A stretch of DNA of 64,000 nucleotides from assembly GCA_003605055.1 (NCBI GenBank), contig QZKP01000031.1, positions 1 to 64,000 on the forward strand. Reading direction: 5' to 3'. This stretch comes from Desulfarculus sp. (GTDB lineage: Bacteria; Desulfobacterota; Desulfarculia; Desulfarculales; Desulfarculaceae). Below, piece by piece: positions 11,403 through 21,642 of the stretch; positions within the stretch are counted from its first letter, which is position 1, and each line of letters opens with the position of its first letter. The notes under the pieces are model-generated. The model ran no database searches. It saw nothing but the letters and a program-made list of their open reading frames with translations, and was not told the origin of the DNA. The position numbers were made by a program, and so were the translations under genes.

Positions 11403-12872
11403 TTAACTCCTTCTTTCCGCTGCCGAAAGCTCCTTATTCCGTTTTTTTTGATCAAGCCCCCCAAATCCTAAAATAGTCAGCATGCCTTTGAATTTAGTAA
11501 CGAAGTGGGAGGGGGTACGCACGCTGAGAACCTGCTTGAGTACCTTGTTGGGCTGCAGATAAAACCTTCGGTAACAGGTCTTGAGCAGTTGGCTCAACTC
11601 CTCCCGGGTGAGGTTCTCCTCCCAAATGGGTATGAGCACATTGGGCCTGGGGTGGCGTACGTAAAGGGGCCAAAAGTCGGCGGGCAATATCCCTTTGGCC
11701 ACGCCCTCGGCGAAGATGGGCGTCTCGATGTAGGGGATGAGGATGTTGAACTGCGCGTAGTCCGTGCCGGCCTTGATGGCGAACTTGAGCAGGTCGATTA
11801 TGTCCTGCCGGCTTTTGTGCGTGGGCAGACCGATGATCCAATTGGTGCTGGTCTCCAGCCCCATCTTTTTACAGATGGCTATGGCTTTGATAACCTGCTG
11901 GGTTGTGATGTTCTTGCGGATGGCCTTGAGGTCCTCGTCGCTGCCCGCCTCCACTCCGAAAAGGATCTGGCGCAAGCCGGAGTTCATGGCCACTTGGACC
12001 ATCTCCTCGGTGATCTGATCCACCCGGCCCCGGAAGGACCATATGATGTCCGGGAAATTGGCATTGATCGCCTGGCTGATCTCGATGACCCGCCTGGGGG
12101 TGATGTTGAACATGTCATCAAAGAACAGAAACTCCCGGGTGCTCCTCTGATAATGGAAGCGCATCTCCTGCATGATGCGCTCGACGCTGTATTGGCGGTA
12201 GGTCTGGTAAGGCCGGTTGCAATAGGTGCAGTGGTAGGGGCAGCCCCGGGAGGAGGCGATGACGCCTACTGTGGCCCCGGTGCCGATGGCGCTCTTGTAT
12301 CGGTCCAGGGGCAGCAGGTTGAAGGCCGGCGGTGGCAGGGCGTTCAGGTCTTTGTGATAGCCCGGCTGCCCGGTGCTCACTAGCTGACCGTCCTGCTTGA
12401 AGGAGATGCCCTTGACCTCGGCAAGGGGCGTACCCTTTTCGATGGTCTGCAAAAGCTCGGCGAAGATGACCTCTCCCTCGCCGTGCACGCAGAAGTCCAC
12501 CTCGGGATGGGACATGGTCTCTTCGGTGAAGGTGTCCACGTGGCTGCCGCCCAGGCAGACCAGGCAATCCGGCCGGCTCTTCTTGGCCAACTTGCACACC
12601 TGGAGCACGTCGTAAAAAGTGGGGGTGAAGGCGGTGACTCCCACCAAGTCGGGCTGCACCTTGCGGATGTGCTTCTCAATCTGGTGAGCATCCATGCGCA
12701 GGGCCAGGGAATCCAAGATGCTCACTTGGTGGTCGGTGTATTTTTGTAGATACCCTGCCAGATAGCTGAGGCCGATGGGCGGGAAGGCCCCTATGTCTTC
12801 GGCGGTGGTGTCCCAGTCGGCGGTGGTAACCGCTGCGTGAACGGAGGGGGCGTTGATCAGCAGAACCTTCAT
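11403..12872 (-). CDS. B12-binding-domain radical SAM protein
   Basis: N-terminal B12-like domain (KVLLINAP...GLSYLAGYLQ) and SRGCPYHCTYCNRPY CxxxCxxC motif. Confidence 0.92.
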   Translation of the reverse strand: MKVLLINAPSVHAAVTTADWDTTAEDIGAFPPIGLSYLAGYLQKYTDHQVSILDSLALRMDAHQIEKHIRKVQPDLVGVTAFTPTFYDVLQVCKLAKKSRPDCLVCLGGSHVDTFTEETMSHPEVDFCVHGEGEVIFAELLQTIEKGTPLAEVKGISFKQDGQLVSTGQPGYHKDLNALPPPAFNLLPLDRYKSAIGTGATVGVIASSRGCPYHCTYCNRPYQTYRQYSVERIMQEMRFHYQRSTREFLFFDDMFNITPRRVIEISQAINANFPDIIWSFRGRVDQITEEMVQVAMNSGLRQILFGVEAGSDEDLKAIRKNITTQQVIKAIAICKKMGLETSTNWIIGLPTHKSRQDIIDLLKFAIKAGTDYAQFNILIPYIETPIFAEGVAKGILPADFWPLYVRHPRPNVLIPIWEENLTREELSQLLKTCYRRFYLQPNKVLKQVLSVRTPSHFVTKFKGMLTILGFGGLDQKKRNKELSAAERRS

Positions 12873-13903
12873 ATCGGGGAGACTTCCGAATCCAGGCCGC
12901 TGGGTTTGACTGCTTCCAGCACCACCTGACCCCCGAACTGCCTGATCAGGGGCAGGCGTCCGAAAAGGCGGTCGCTCAGGCCTATGATTCTGCAGGCAGA
13001 GGCATATCCCAGCCGGTTCAGTAAGTGGGGCGGTAAAAAGATGCTGGTGCGGGCCTGGGGCACCAACCCTGCCGCCCGGGCCAAGTCAATCAACTCCTGA
13101 ACCTTAAAAAGGGGATGGCTGCCTGCCTCCTCAACCCACAGCCTATTCAATCTCATGAGGAAATCAAAGATAAAGCGAACTACGGACTCATGGTTTTCTA
13201 AAGCGAAGAACCTTCCGCCGGGGGCGAGAATCCGTTGGGCCTCCGCCAGGATACTCTCCGGCTTATCTACATGGTGCAGCATGCCATAGGATACTACCGC
13301 CGCGAAGCGGCCGGGCAGCAAAGGCAGGTGTTCGGCGTCGGCCAAGAAGAAGGTGATCGGGCCCGCCCCCGCGGCTTCGGCCTTGGCCTGCGCCCGCTTG
13401 AGCATGCCCAGGGAGATGTCGCTGCCCATCACCCTGCATCCCGCCTGGGACAGGGGGATGGTGACCCGGCCCGTGCCGCAGCCCAGGTCCACCACCGCGC
13501 CTTGGCGGGGCATCTGCTCCATCCAGGCGCGCAGGATGTTGGCGTCCGCGGCGCGCCAGAAAGGGGATTCGGAAACGTCGTCGTCGTACTCAGCGTCTTG
13601 GTTGAAAAACGCCATCTGGCGCATCTTGGCCTGGTTGGTGCCCTGCTCGTAGGCGGTGAAGCCGCTGAAGTCGAAGGCACCCTGCCAGCGGGAGCGAAAC
13701 CCCTCCAGGTCAAAATCCGGGATGTAGCCCCGGTCAATGAGCAGGGGAATTCCTTCGCTGATGGCAAAAAAAATTCGGCAGGCCTGGCAGGCCAGGACCC
13801 CTTCCTGCACGGCTTCCGGCCGGTGGCCAGGCGCCAGACAGCTCAACTCCAGGGGGCCGCCGCAGAACAGGCAGGCGAAATAGGCGGCGTCGGCGGCGTT
13901 CAT
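12869..13903 (-). CDS. SAM-dependent class I methyltransferase with N-terminal Cys-rich domain
   Basis: AVVDLGCGTGRVTIPLSQAGCRVMGSDIS; N-terminal CLFCGG...CQAC; 4-bp overlap with the next gene. Confidence 0.85.
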   Translation of the reverse strand: MNAADAAYFACLFCGGPLELSCLAPGHRPEAVQEGVLACQACRIFFAISEGIPLLIDRGYIPDFDLEGFRSRWQGAFDFSGFTAYEQGTNQAKMRQMAFFNQDAEYDDDVSESPFWRAADANILRAWMEQMPRQGAVVDLGCGTGRVTIPLSQAGCRVMGSDISLGMLKRAQAKAEAAGAGPITFFLADAEHLPLLPGRFAAVVSYGMLHHVDKPESILAEAQRILAPGGRFFALENHESVVRFIFDFLMRLNRLWVEEAGSHPLFKVQELIDLARAAGLVPQARTSIFLPPHLLNRLGYASACRIIGLSDRLFGRLPLIRQFGGQVVLEAVKPSGLDSEVSPI

Positions 13904-14874
13904 GGGCAGGTGGCCTCACCCGGGGCCAGGCCGTCGCTGCGCACCTCTTCTTCCACCAGAAAAGGCGGGCGGCTGCGCGCCTCTTCCAGGGCGCGCCACA
14001 CATACTCGCCGATAATGCCCATGCCGGTCAGGGTGATACCAAACATGAAAAGGATCACCACCATCAACGACGGCCAGCCGGCCACGTTCATCCAGCCGAA
14101 TAGAGAGGCCAGCAATACGTAGAGGATGCCCAGGAAGGCCAGCAGGGAGGCTGCCACGCCGAACAGAGAGAAAAAGCGAAGCGGTTTTTTGCTAAAGGCC
14201 AGAAAGGAGTCTATGAAATAGTCTATCTTTTTGCCCACGGTCCAGCGGGATTTGCCGTGTTTCCGCTGGCGGCGGACGTAATACACCAGCTCCCGGCTGA
14301 AGCCGGTCCACAGAATTAGCCCCATGAGGGTGGTGTTTTTTTCCCGCATGGAACAAAGGGATTGGACCACTATCTTGTCGACGAGCACGAAGTCGAAGCC
14401 GCCCTTGGGCATGTCCTTGGCGATCATCAGCCGAAACAGCCAATAATACAGGTTGGCGAAGATGGCCTTTAATCTGCCATCTTCCCGCCTCTGGCGGACC
14501 GCCAACACCACCTTGGCCCCGGCTCGCCACTTGGCCACCATGTCGGCCAGCAGCTCCGGCGGGTCCTGCAAATCCGCCGAGATAATGGCGGTGCAATCAC
14601 CCTGGGCGCGGGTCAGCCCGGCCAGGCAGGCGTTGAAGGCACCGAAGTTACGCGAGAGTTTTATCCCCACCACCCTAGGGTCGAGCTTGACCAGTTCCTG
14701 GATGACTTTATAGGAGTCGTCTCCCGAGCCGTCGTCCACGAAGAATATCTTGAGCTGCAGGGACGGGTCCCGCTCGCTCAGGCTCAGCAGGCGCTGGTAG
14801 AGCTCCGGCAGGCTCGGCGCGTTGAAATAGACCGGAACCACAACCGACAGTGTGTCCATAACCTCTACTGCCAA
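13900..14874 (-). CDS. Family 2 glycosyltransferase (DPM1/ArnC-like, two C-terminal TM helices)
   Basis: LSVVVPVYFNAPSLPELYQRL, FVDDGSGDDSY, ISADLQDPPELL. Confidence 0.9.
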   Translation of the reverse strand: MAVEVMDTLSVVVPVYFNAPSLPELYQRLLSLSERDPSLQLKIFFVDDGSGDDSYKVIQELVKLDPRVVGIKLSRNFGAFNACLAGLTRAQGDCTAIISADLQDPPELLADMVAKWRAGAKVVLAVRQRREDGRLKAIFANLYYWLFRLMIAKDMPKGGFDFVLVDKIVVQSLCSMREKNTTLMGLILWTGFSRELVYYVRRQRKHGKSRWTVGKKIDYFIDSFLAFSKKPLRFFSLFGVAASLLAFLGILYVLLASLFGWMNVAGWPSLMVVILFMFGITLTGMGIIGEYVWRALEEARSRPPFLVEEEVRSDGLAPGEATCP

Positions 14875-15986
14875 CCTTCGATCCTGGCAAAGTCGGCGAT
14901 CAGCCCGCTTACTAAATCAACCTGCTCCTGGGTCATGGCCGGGTGCATGGGCAGACTGAGTATCTCCCGGGCCGCCTGTTCAGTGGCCGGCAGGTCACCC
15001 ACAGTGTATCCCAAATCGGCATAGGCCTTCTGCAGGTGCACGGGCACAGGGTAATGGATCAAGGTCTGCACCCCATGCCGCGCCAGGTGGCTGCCCAGGT
15101 CATCCCGGCGAGCGGTGCGGATAACATAAAGGTGATAGACGTGCAGGTTCCCCGGGGCGTCCTCGGGCAGCCCGCACAGCCCGGCCAGGCGCTGGTGGTA
15201 CCAGCCGGCCACTTGCCGCCGCGCCTGGTTCCATTGGTCCAGGTGGGGCAGCTTCACCCGCAGCATGGCGGCCTGTATCTCATCCAACCGGCTGTTGATC
15301 CCCTTGACCAGGTGCAGATAGCGTTGCTCTTGACCATAGTTGCGCAGCTTGCGCAGCAGGTCGTGGATATCCTCGCGGTCGGTGACCACTGCCCCGCCGT
15401 CGCCGTAGCAACCCAGGTTCTTGGTGGGATAAAAGCTGAAGCAGCCCAGGTCTCCCCAGGCGCCGGCCCGGACCCCTTGATGCTCAGCCCCGTGGGCCTG
15501 GCAGGCGTCCTCCACCACGCGCAGGCCGTATTGCTGGGCCAGCGCATTTATGCCTTCCATGTCGGCTACCTGGCCGTACAAGTGCACCGGCAGGATCACC
15601 TTGCTGCGTTCGGTCACCAGGCTTGGCAGGTGCTCAACATTCATGAGCAAAAACTGGTTTACATCGGCGAATACCGGCCTGGCCCCCACCATGGAGATAG
15701 CCGAGACCGTGGGCACCGCCGTGTTGGCCACGGTGATCACCTCGTCCCCGGGGCCGACGCCCAGGGCCATCAAGGCCAGGGCCAGGGCCTCGGTCCCTGA
15801 GGCGCAACTCACGCAGCAACGGCGGCCGCAATAGGCGGCGAACTCGCGCTCGAACTCGCGCACCTGCCGACCCAGCACATACCAGCCGCTGCGCAAAACC
15901 TCCAGGGCCGCCCTCTCGATCTCAGGTTGCAGCGAGCCGTACTGCTCGCTAAGTCCTGAGAAGGATAGGGCGGGCCTGTGACTCAT
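14865..15986 (-). CDS. DegT/DnrJ/EryC1/StrS sugar aminotransferase (FdtB/QdtB-like)
   Basis: GPGDEVITVANTAVPTVSAISMVGARPVFADV, EDACQAHGAEH, FSFYPTKNLGCYGDGGAVVT. Confidence 0.92.
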   Translation of the reverse strand: MSHRPALSFSGLSEQYGSLQPEIERAALEVLRSGWYVLGRQVREFEREFAAYCGRRCCVSCASGTEALALALMALGVGPGDEVITVANTAVPTVSAISMVGARPVFADVNQFLLMNVEHLPSLVTERSKVILPVHLYGQVADMEGINALAQQYGLRVVEDACQAHGAEHQGVRAGAWGDLGCFSFYPTKNLGCYGDGGAVVTDREDIHDLLRKLRNYGQEQRYLHLVKGINSRLDEIQAAMLRVKLPHLDQWNQARRQVAGWYHQRLAGLCGLPEDAPGNLHVYHLYVIRTARRDDLGSHLARHGVQTLIHYPVPVHLQKAYADLGYTVGDLPATEQAAREILSLPMHPAMTQEQVDLVSGLIADFARIEGWQ

Positions 15987-16552
15987 AAAGACTCGATTCT
16001 ACCGCCAACCAGCCGATAGCTCAGCCCGCAGGGACAGGTGGCCTCCTGCTGGTCCGCCAAGCGCAGACGCTTCCCGCAGGTGCAAATCCATCCCTGGAAG
16101 TGGGCTGGGTTACCGAATACCAGGGCGTAGTCCGGTACATCCTTGGTGACCACCGCGCCGGCTCCCACCATGGCGTACCGGCCAACGGTGACCCCGGCGA
16201 TCAACACGCAGGCTGCGCCCAGGCTGGCGCCGCGGCGGATCAGCGTGCGAGGATACACCGCCTGATAGGCCTTGGAACGGGGGAAGCGGTCGTTGGTAAA
16301 AGTCGCATTGGGGCCCACGAAGACCTTGTCCTCGATGGAAATGCCGTTCCAGATATAGACCCCGCTTTTAACGGTGACCTGATCGCCCAGGACCACGTCA
16401 TCCTCTATGAAAACATGCTCGCAGATGTTGCAGTCGGCGCCTATCCTGGCGCCGGGCATGACATGGGCGAAGGCCCACACGCGCGTCCCCGGCCCAATGC
16501 TTGCTGAATCCACGATGGCCTGGGGATGTATGAATACCTTTTCTAAGGGCAT
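15983..16552 (-). CDS. Left-handed beta-helix acyltransferase (dTDP-amino-sugar N-acetyltransferase-like)
   Basis: Hexapeptide repeats (GPGTRVWAFAHVMPGARIGADCNICEHVFIEDDVVLGDQVTVKSGVYIWNGISIEDKVFVGPNATFTND); overlaps aminotransferase start. Confidence 0.9.
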   Translation of the reverse strand: MPLEKVFIHPQAIVDSASIGPGTRVWAFAHVMPGARIGADCNICEHVFIEDDVVLGDQVTVKSGVYIWNGISIEDKVFVGPNATFTNDRFPRSKAYQAVYPRTLIRRGASLGAACVLIAGVTVGRYAMVGAGAVVTKDVPDYALVFGNPAHFQGWICTCGKRLRLADQQEATCPCGLSYRLVGGRIESL

Positions 16553-16556
16553 ATCC

Positions 16557-17591
16557 TTACCAGTAATGTTGCCGGTACTTCCGGTAATAGTCCACCGTGG
16601 CCGCCAGACCCTCGGCCAGCCCCACGCTGGGCTCCCAGCCCACCAGGCGCCTCAGCTTGCTTATGTCTGCATAGAAGTCCCCTGGCTCGCTGGCCTTTCG
16701 CTCGGCAGAAAACTCCGCGAATTCCCATTGGCCCTTGCCCACGGCGGCGATGATCAGCTTGACCAGCTCCAACAAGGAGACCGGTTGCCCGTTGCCCAGG
16801 TTAATGACCTCCCCCCTGGCCTCTGGGCAGATTGCGCAGAGAAGCATGGCCTGGACGCAATCATCAATGTATAAAAAATCCCGCAGTGTACTGCCGTCGC
16901 CGAAAACCCGTATGGTCTGGCCCTCCATGGCCTGGCGGATGAACCAGTTGGCCACCCCGAAATGATGGCTCTTCATCTGAGAGCGCGGCCCGTAGATGTT
17001 GGTCAGCCTCAGCAGCACGCAGGCCATCCCGTGTACGTCATGATAGACTTTCATGATCTTTTCCGCGGCCAAGTTGCTTATCTCGTAGATCCCGCGGGGG
17101 TTGCTGGGCGCCTCCTCGCCGACGGGCAGCTTTTGGACCGGTCCGTACTGCCCTCTGGTCCCGGTCTTAATCACCTTGGCGGCGAGGTTGTTGTGCCGGC
17201 AGGCCTCCATGAGCACCGCAGTGCCCTTGATGGTGTACTCCAGGTCCGGGTAAGGGTCCCTGAGCCCCAAGACGTGGCTAACCTGGCCGGCGCAGTGAAA
17301 GATGAAGTCCTGGCCTTGGACCAGATCATTGACAATCCTGGCCTGGGTGACGTTGGCCTGGATGATTTGGAACTGGTCGTAATGCGGATGCAGGTTGAAG
17401 GGGTTGCCTCCGTAATCAGGAATGAGCGCATCCAGCACCGTAACCGAGGCCCCCAAATCCAGTAGGCGCAGGGCCAGGCTGCTGCCGATGAAGCCCAGCC
17501 CGCCCGTCAACAAGACCCGCTTGCCCCTGAAGGACCTGGCCAGCGTCTCTGCCACCTGCGCCTCGGTGCCGCTTGATTTCTGCTCAACCAA
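16557..17591 (-). CDS. NAD-dependent epimerase/dehydratase
   Basis: VLLTGGLGFIGSSLALRLLDLGASVTVLDAL Rossmann motif, NIYGPRSQMK. Confidence 0.88.
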   Translation of the reverse strand: MVEQKSSGTEAQVAETLARSFRGKRVLLTGGLGFIGSSLALRLLDLGASVTVLDALIPDYGGNPFNLHPHYDQFQIIQANVTQARIVNDLVQGQDFIFHCAGQVSHVLGLRDPYPDLEYTIKGTAVLMEACRHNNLAAKVIKTGTRGQYGPVQKLPVGEEAPSNPRGIYEISNLAAEKIMKVYHDVHGMACVLLRLTNIYGPRSQMKSHHFGVANWFIRQAMEGQTIRVFGDGSTLRDFLYIDDCVQAMLLCAICPEARGEVINLGNGQPVSLLELVKLIIAAVGKGQWEFAEFSAERKASEPGDFYADISKLRRLVGWEPSVGLAEGLAATVDYYRKYRQHYW

Positions 17592-17879
17592 TTTTGATAA
17601 TATCCCACCGAAACCTAAAACGAAAAGCGGGACGGAACCACGCCAGCGACCGCCTTTTAATGAAAATTTTATAACAACAAGGTGTTAACTGTACCGCGCC
17701 CGGTTGCTTGGATACGAGTTTGTCATCTAGCGGCTTCCTCGGTCAAGTAGGTTTGCCCGTGCTGGACAGGGCCTACGGGTCAAGCCTGATCTCGGAGAAA
17801 CGACGTGTCGGCTTTGGGCGGCTGCCCGAAGCTTGTTCGCCAGCCGCAGTCCAGGCTCGGAGCAGGCGGTGGCTTCTTC

Positions 17880-18361
17880 TCTATATCCTCAAGTTCTCCG
17901 TCGGTATGCGGCTGAAAGACCTGGCCGCGGCCCGGGTTGGCAATGGATACCGGCGGCTGCGTGTACTACCGAGACAAGAAGGCCGGGCGAGCAGAACCAA
18001 GCGGGTTTACTGTATCTACATGAAGGAGGGCCTGACCATGCACCGTAAGCGCTCCAGGCGCGGGGTCGGGGCCGCCCAGAGGGTAAGCCAACCCAGGCCC
18101 AGGAGGAGTAATGTGAGTTGTCCTATGGACTTTGTGCCCGATCATCTTTATTCTGGGCATCAGGCCCGGGCTGCAGGCGATATGGGGACAAGGGGAGCGA
18201 ATCTACCTCGAGAGCCTTGGATCAATGGGCCGTTTATAACAAGGTGGAGCTTGATTTCGGTCGACCTGGCAAGGCCTACGGATAACGCATTCATCGAGTC
18301 ATTTAACGGACGCCTCCGCGGAGAGCGTCTGAACGAGAATTGTTTTGTGCCCGTTAATTAG
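17880..18361 (+). pseudogene. Degraded IS3-family OrfB transposase relic
   Basis: LKDLAAARVGNGYRRLRVLPRQEG..TKRVYCIYMKEGLTMHRKRSRR, MDFVPDHLYSG, then after an apparent internal deletion and a frameshift WDQWAVYNKVELDFGRPGK / PTDNAFIESFNGRLRGERLNENCF. Confidence 0.8.
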
Positions 18362-18449
18362 GGTACATTGATGCGATCCAACCTAATCAAAGGCCGGGAT
18401 GATATTGCGTCGAAAGCTGTTTGATTCATACAGCAAAAGGTGATGATAC

Positions 18450-21400
18450 ATGGGCGCGAGGCTGCTAAAGACGGCTGTATACGGAGCATCGTTCGGCGGT
18501 GTGCTGGTTGGACTGATCTGCATTATCGTTGGCATTTGCCTGAGCCCAGACTTCGCGGCAAAGATTTTCTCCCCTGACAATCGCTTGGCCAATGAAACTA
18601 TAACCATGACAAGCGTGAGCCGTCAGCTTCTCTTCTGGGGAGGCTCTCTGCTGTTTTTGCTGAGCCTGCACGCGGTTTTTTTCGCAAAAAATATTTTACG
18701 TATTGGAACCGAATTCTTCTCAAATGAAGTCAGATCAACAGCCGGTAAAATGATAATAGCCAGCGCGGTCATTTCGGTGATAATCGGGGTCATTAATGTC
18801 ATCCAACGTGTGCAGTATCAGACCAAAGTAACATCTTGGGAAAAAAGTTTTCTGGCCGAACTTTATGTGCGGATGCAGCATATTATCTCTACTGACTTAT
18901 CATTTTTACCTCTACAGGTATGGGTCGTGCTGAGCGGTATTTCCCTATTGACTTTAATTTCGGTGCGCTGTTTGAGAACCAAAGGAGTGAACTGCCGCTT
19001 TTTAACCGGTCCGGACACCGCTACCCTCAAGCCGACATTAACCTTGATGGTCCTGATGGCCCTGCTCGCAGCGGGGCTAGTCTCCCTCTCCTTCTTCAGC
19101 CTAACCGCACGCGGCTATCTGGTGCTGGCCCTGATACTCAGCCCCTGGGCCTACCTGGTGTGGCGGGTCCGTGAAAGGAATTATTACGATTTATTTATTT
19201 ATTTGGGGATAGTAGCCCTCTACGCAATCATAAACGTGGGTCTGATCTCGGGGGAGCAATTTGCTTACCACGACACCAGGCAGGGCTACCACGTCCCGTT
19301 TTTGATTTTTTATGATTGGATCAGGCACGGGTACGCGATCGGCTGGAACTCCTTTTTAAATGGGGGGGAGCCGCTTTACTTGTATTCCAATTTTTATCTG
19401 TGGGCTGAACTTGCCGTTCTCTCACTTGTCAACCAACTATTTAATCTGCCCCCCAACAATCTAATAAATATTTTCTTCGCTTACATATTCATTACTTATT
19501 TCACCGTAGGCCTCTTTTTCTTCTCAATTGTCTTTCGCAGCCGCGCCACTTCTTTCTTTCCCGCCATCGTGCTGGCCTTTGGTGGTATGACTCTCGCTAA
19601 CCTGGGGCAGTTCCAATTGGCCGGAGTCTATTTTGTGCCGCTGGTGGCCATGGCCATTTATATGTTTTACTCCCGCCGGCAAAGGCTTTTCTTGGGCTGG
19701 GCGGTTTTCTTTTTCTGCGTTTCGGCTAATCATTATCTGCCTGGTTATATTCTATATTTTTTCGCTGCGTTCTTGCTCTCTATGGCCGCGGTCAAATTTT
19801 TCTTCAACAAAAAGTATGCAGTATCCAAGCTAAAAATACCCCATAGCGCATTATGGGCATGTATCATCACGATTCTTTCTTTGAGTGCTCTAGCGACCTT
19901 CCTTTATCTGTTCGCTGAGTTGAGAGATGAGTATGTTTCACCGGTTCGCGGTTACGCCGGCCTGACCGAAACTCACGTTGGCCCACAGGCATCGGTAAAT
20001 ATTGATTTTGCGAAATACGCGCATCTCTTTTATGTTTCCGGCAAAGATATTGCAGACCTAAGTTATTCTCACGGCATACATTACGTAGGCTTGTTCACCG
20101 TGCTCCTGGCCATTTTATCCCTTCTGAGGAGCCGAAGTATTCTTTACTCTGGATGGGTTATTACTTTTGTCCTGCTGGTAATTATCGGCCTGGGGGAAAT
20201 CACACCTCTATGGTTGATCTTAAAAAAATACACGGTGGTGTTTAACTTAAGGCACAGCTTCTTTTTTGGAACGGCGATTGCCTTTGCTGTCGTATTTGTG
20301 GCCGCATTCGGGTTCAGAAAGTATATGACTTCCTCTACCCTGCAAAAAGTTTCCATATTTTTGATCGTAATCACCGGCGTGGCATTTTCCATCATTAACA
20401 CCAAAGTTACCTCAATGCCTCCAGAGCCCATTGAAAAATATGTTTATCCAGGCTACCGGAATTTTTTGTCTTCCAAGTCGTACACAAACTTGCCTTTGGA
20501 CTTTACACCGGTCTTCACCCGGGAGGCCGTGGTGACTCACCACGATGGAAACTTCATATTCTTTGTAAGGAAAAAATATATCCACGAGCTGGAAAATAAC
20601 CCGCCCTATCTGATGGGCCCGCTGTTTTTCTTCCTGGACCCGGTTCGCGACCAGGACGCCATCGCCGGAAAAATGAGGAGCGAAAAGGGCTTGGTCAATG
20701 AAGAACGCATTGAATTACTGGCAAATCCTGCGATGCTGATCCAGGGGCAAAGGTATTTTAAAAAAATAATCAGCGGATTGGGAGGCAACGCTCCCATCGT
20801 CGGAGTTGCCCGTGAGGATGAGGACCCTGTCGGGGGTGGCGAATCCGTGATGGTGATGCCGCCGCGAGAATGCCGATTCGAGGTCACCTTCGATGATGTC
20901 TTAAGGCTCCGCGGAGAAGACATGCAATTTTCAGTTGCGGCTAAAAGCAAGAACCAGACATGGAATGCGATTGGTATCGCCGTCTTTAGTAAAAACGAAA
21001 GAGAAAATGAGGAAAAAAATGACATATCGGATTGGAGGTTAATAGGGGTCAGTCATTACCACAACAGCGGTAAATGGGAACAATTGAATGCGATCGCCAC
21101 CGTTCCTTTACTGGCGGCTCAAATCAAGTTGCGTATTTATGTCACTATCGGTGCTGATTTCGCGGTTTATTTTAAAGATCCCATAGTCAAGTTGTTCGAT
21201 TCCGCAGTGGGCAGAACTGCGATGGCTGGTTCGGCCATCAAAATCCTGCCAGCCGATGACCCCAACCGCGTGATAGTGGAGGTGGATGCCCCCAAGGACC
21301 TATGGCTGGTGCGCAGAGAAAACTGGCATCGTGGATGGAAGGCCAAAGTTGATGGCCAGGCGGCCCCGATTAAGGAGGTGCTGGGCACTTTTCAGGGATT

Positions 21401-21575
21401 ACTGCTTCCCAAGGGTAAGCACGTGGTGGAGTATTCTTTCAATTCTTACTACCCCTGGTTGATGTGGCTGCACATAGTGGCCACCTTGCTGGGTTACCTC
21501 CTGTTCTTCTGGTTTGTGTTGCATTGCGGCGACCTGAAGCACGACCCCGAGGCGGAAGGAGCTACAAACGGGTAG
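18450..21575 (+). CDS. Large multi-TM YfhO-like membrane protein with extra N-terminal TM module and C-terminal soluble domain
   Basis: 1041-aa ORF; IGWNSFLNGGEPLYLYSNFYLW; C-term WLVRRENWHRGWKAKVDGQAAPIKEVLGTFQGLLLPKGKHVVEYSFNSYYPWL typical of YfhO-like proteins. Confidence 0.8.
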   Translation: MGARLLKTAVYGASFGGVLVGLICIIVGICLSPDFAAKIFSPDNRLANETITMTSVSRQLLFWGGSLLFLLSLHAVFFAKNILRIGTEFFSNEVRSTAGKMIIASAVISVIIGVINVIQRVQYQTKVTSWEKSFLAELYVRMQHIISTDLSFLPLQVWVVLSGISLLTLISVRCLRTKGVNCRFLTGPDTATLKPTLTLMVLMALLAAGLVSLSFFSLTARGYLVLALILSPWAYLVWRVRERNYYDLFIYLGIVALYAIINVGLISGEQFAYHDTRQGYHVPFLIFYDWIRHGYAIGWNSFLNGGEPLYLYSNFYLWAELAVLSLVNQLFNLPPNNLINIFFAYIFITYFTVGLFFFSIVFRSRATSFFPAIVLAFGGMTLANLGQFQLAGVYFVPLVAMAIYMFYSRRQRLFLGWAVFFFCVSANHYLPGYILYFFAAFLLSMAAVKFFFNKKYAVSKLKIPHSALWACIITILSLSALATFLYLFAELRDEYVSPVRGYAGLTETHVGPQASVNIDFAKYAHLFYVSGKDIADLSYSHGIHYVGLFTVLLAILSLLRSRSILYSGWVITFVLLVIIGLGEITPLWLILKKYTVVFNLRHSFFFGTAIAFAVVFVAAFGFRKYMTSSTLQKVSIFLIVITGVAFSIINTKVTSMPPEPIEKYVYPGYRNFLSSKSYTNLPLDFTPVFTREAVVTHHDGNFIFFVRKKYIHELENNPPYLMGPLFFFLDPVRDQDAIAGKMRSEKGLVNEERIELLANPAMLIQGQRYFKKIISGLGGNAPIVGVAREDEDPVGGGESVMVMPPRECRFEVTFDDVLRLRGEDMQFSVAAKSKNQTWNAIGIAVFSKNERENEEKNDISDWRLIGVSHYHNSGKWEQLNAIATVPLLAAQIKLRIYVTIGADFAVYFKDPIVKLFDSAVGRTAMAGSAIKILPADDPNRVIVEVDAPKDLWLVRRENWHRGWKAKVDGQAAPIKEVLGTFQGLLLPKGKHVVEYSFNSYYPWLMWLHIVATLLGYLLFFWFVLHCGDLKHDPEAEGATNG

Positions 21576-21642
21576 CCCGCCGGTCGGAAACCTCCTCGCT
21601 GCTGTCCAATCTTAGTAAGCCATTACGGCGGCCTGGGATGTT

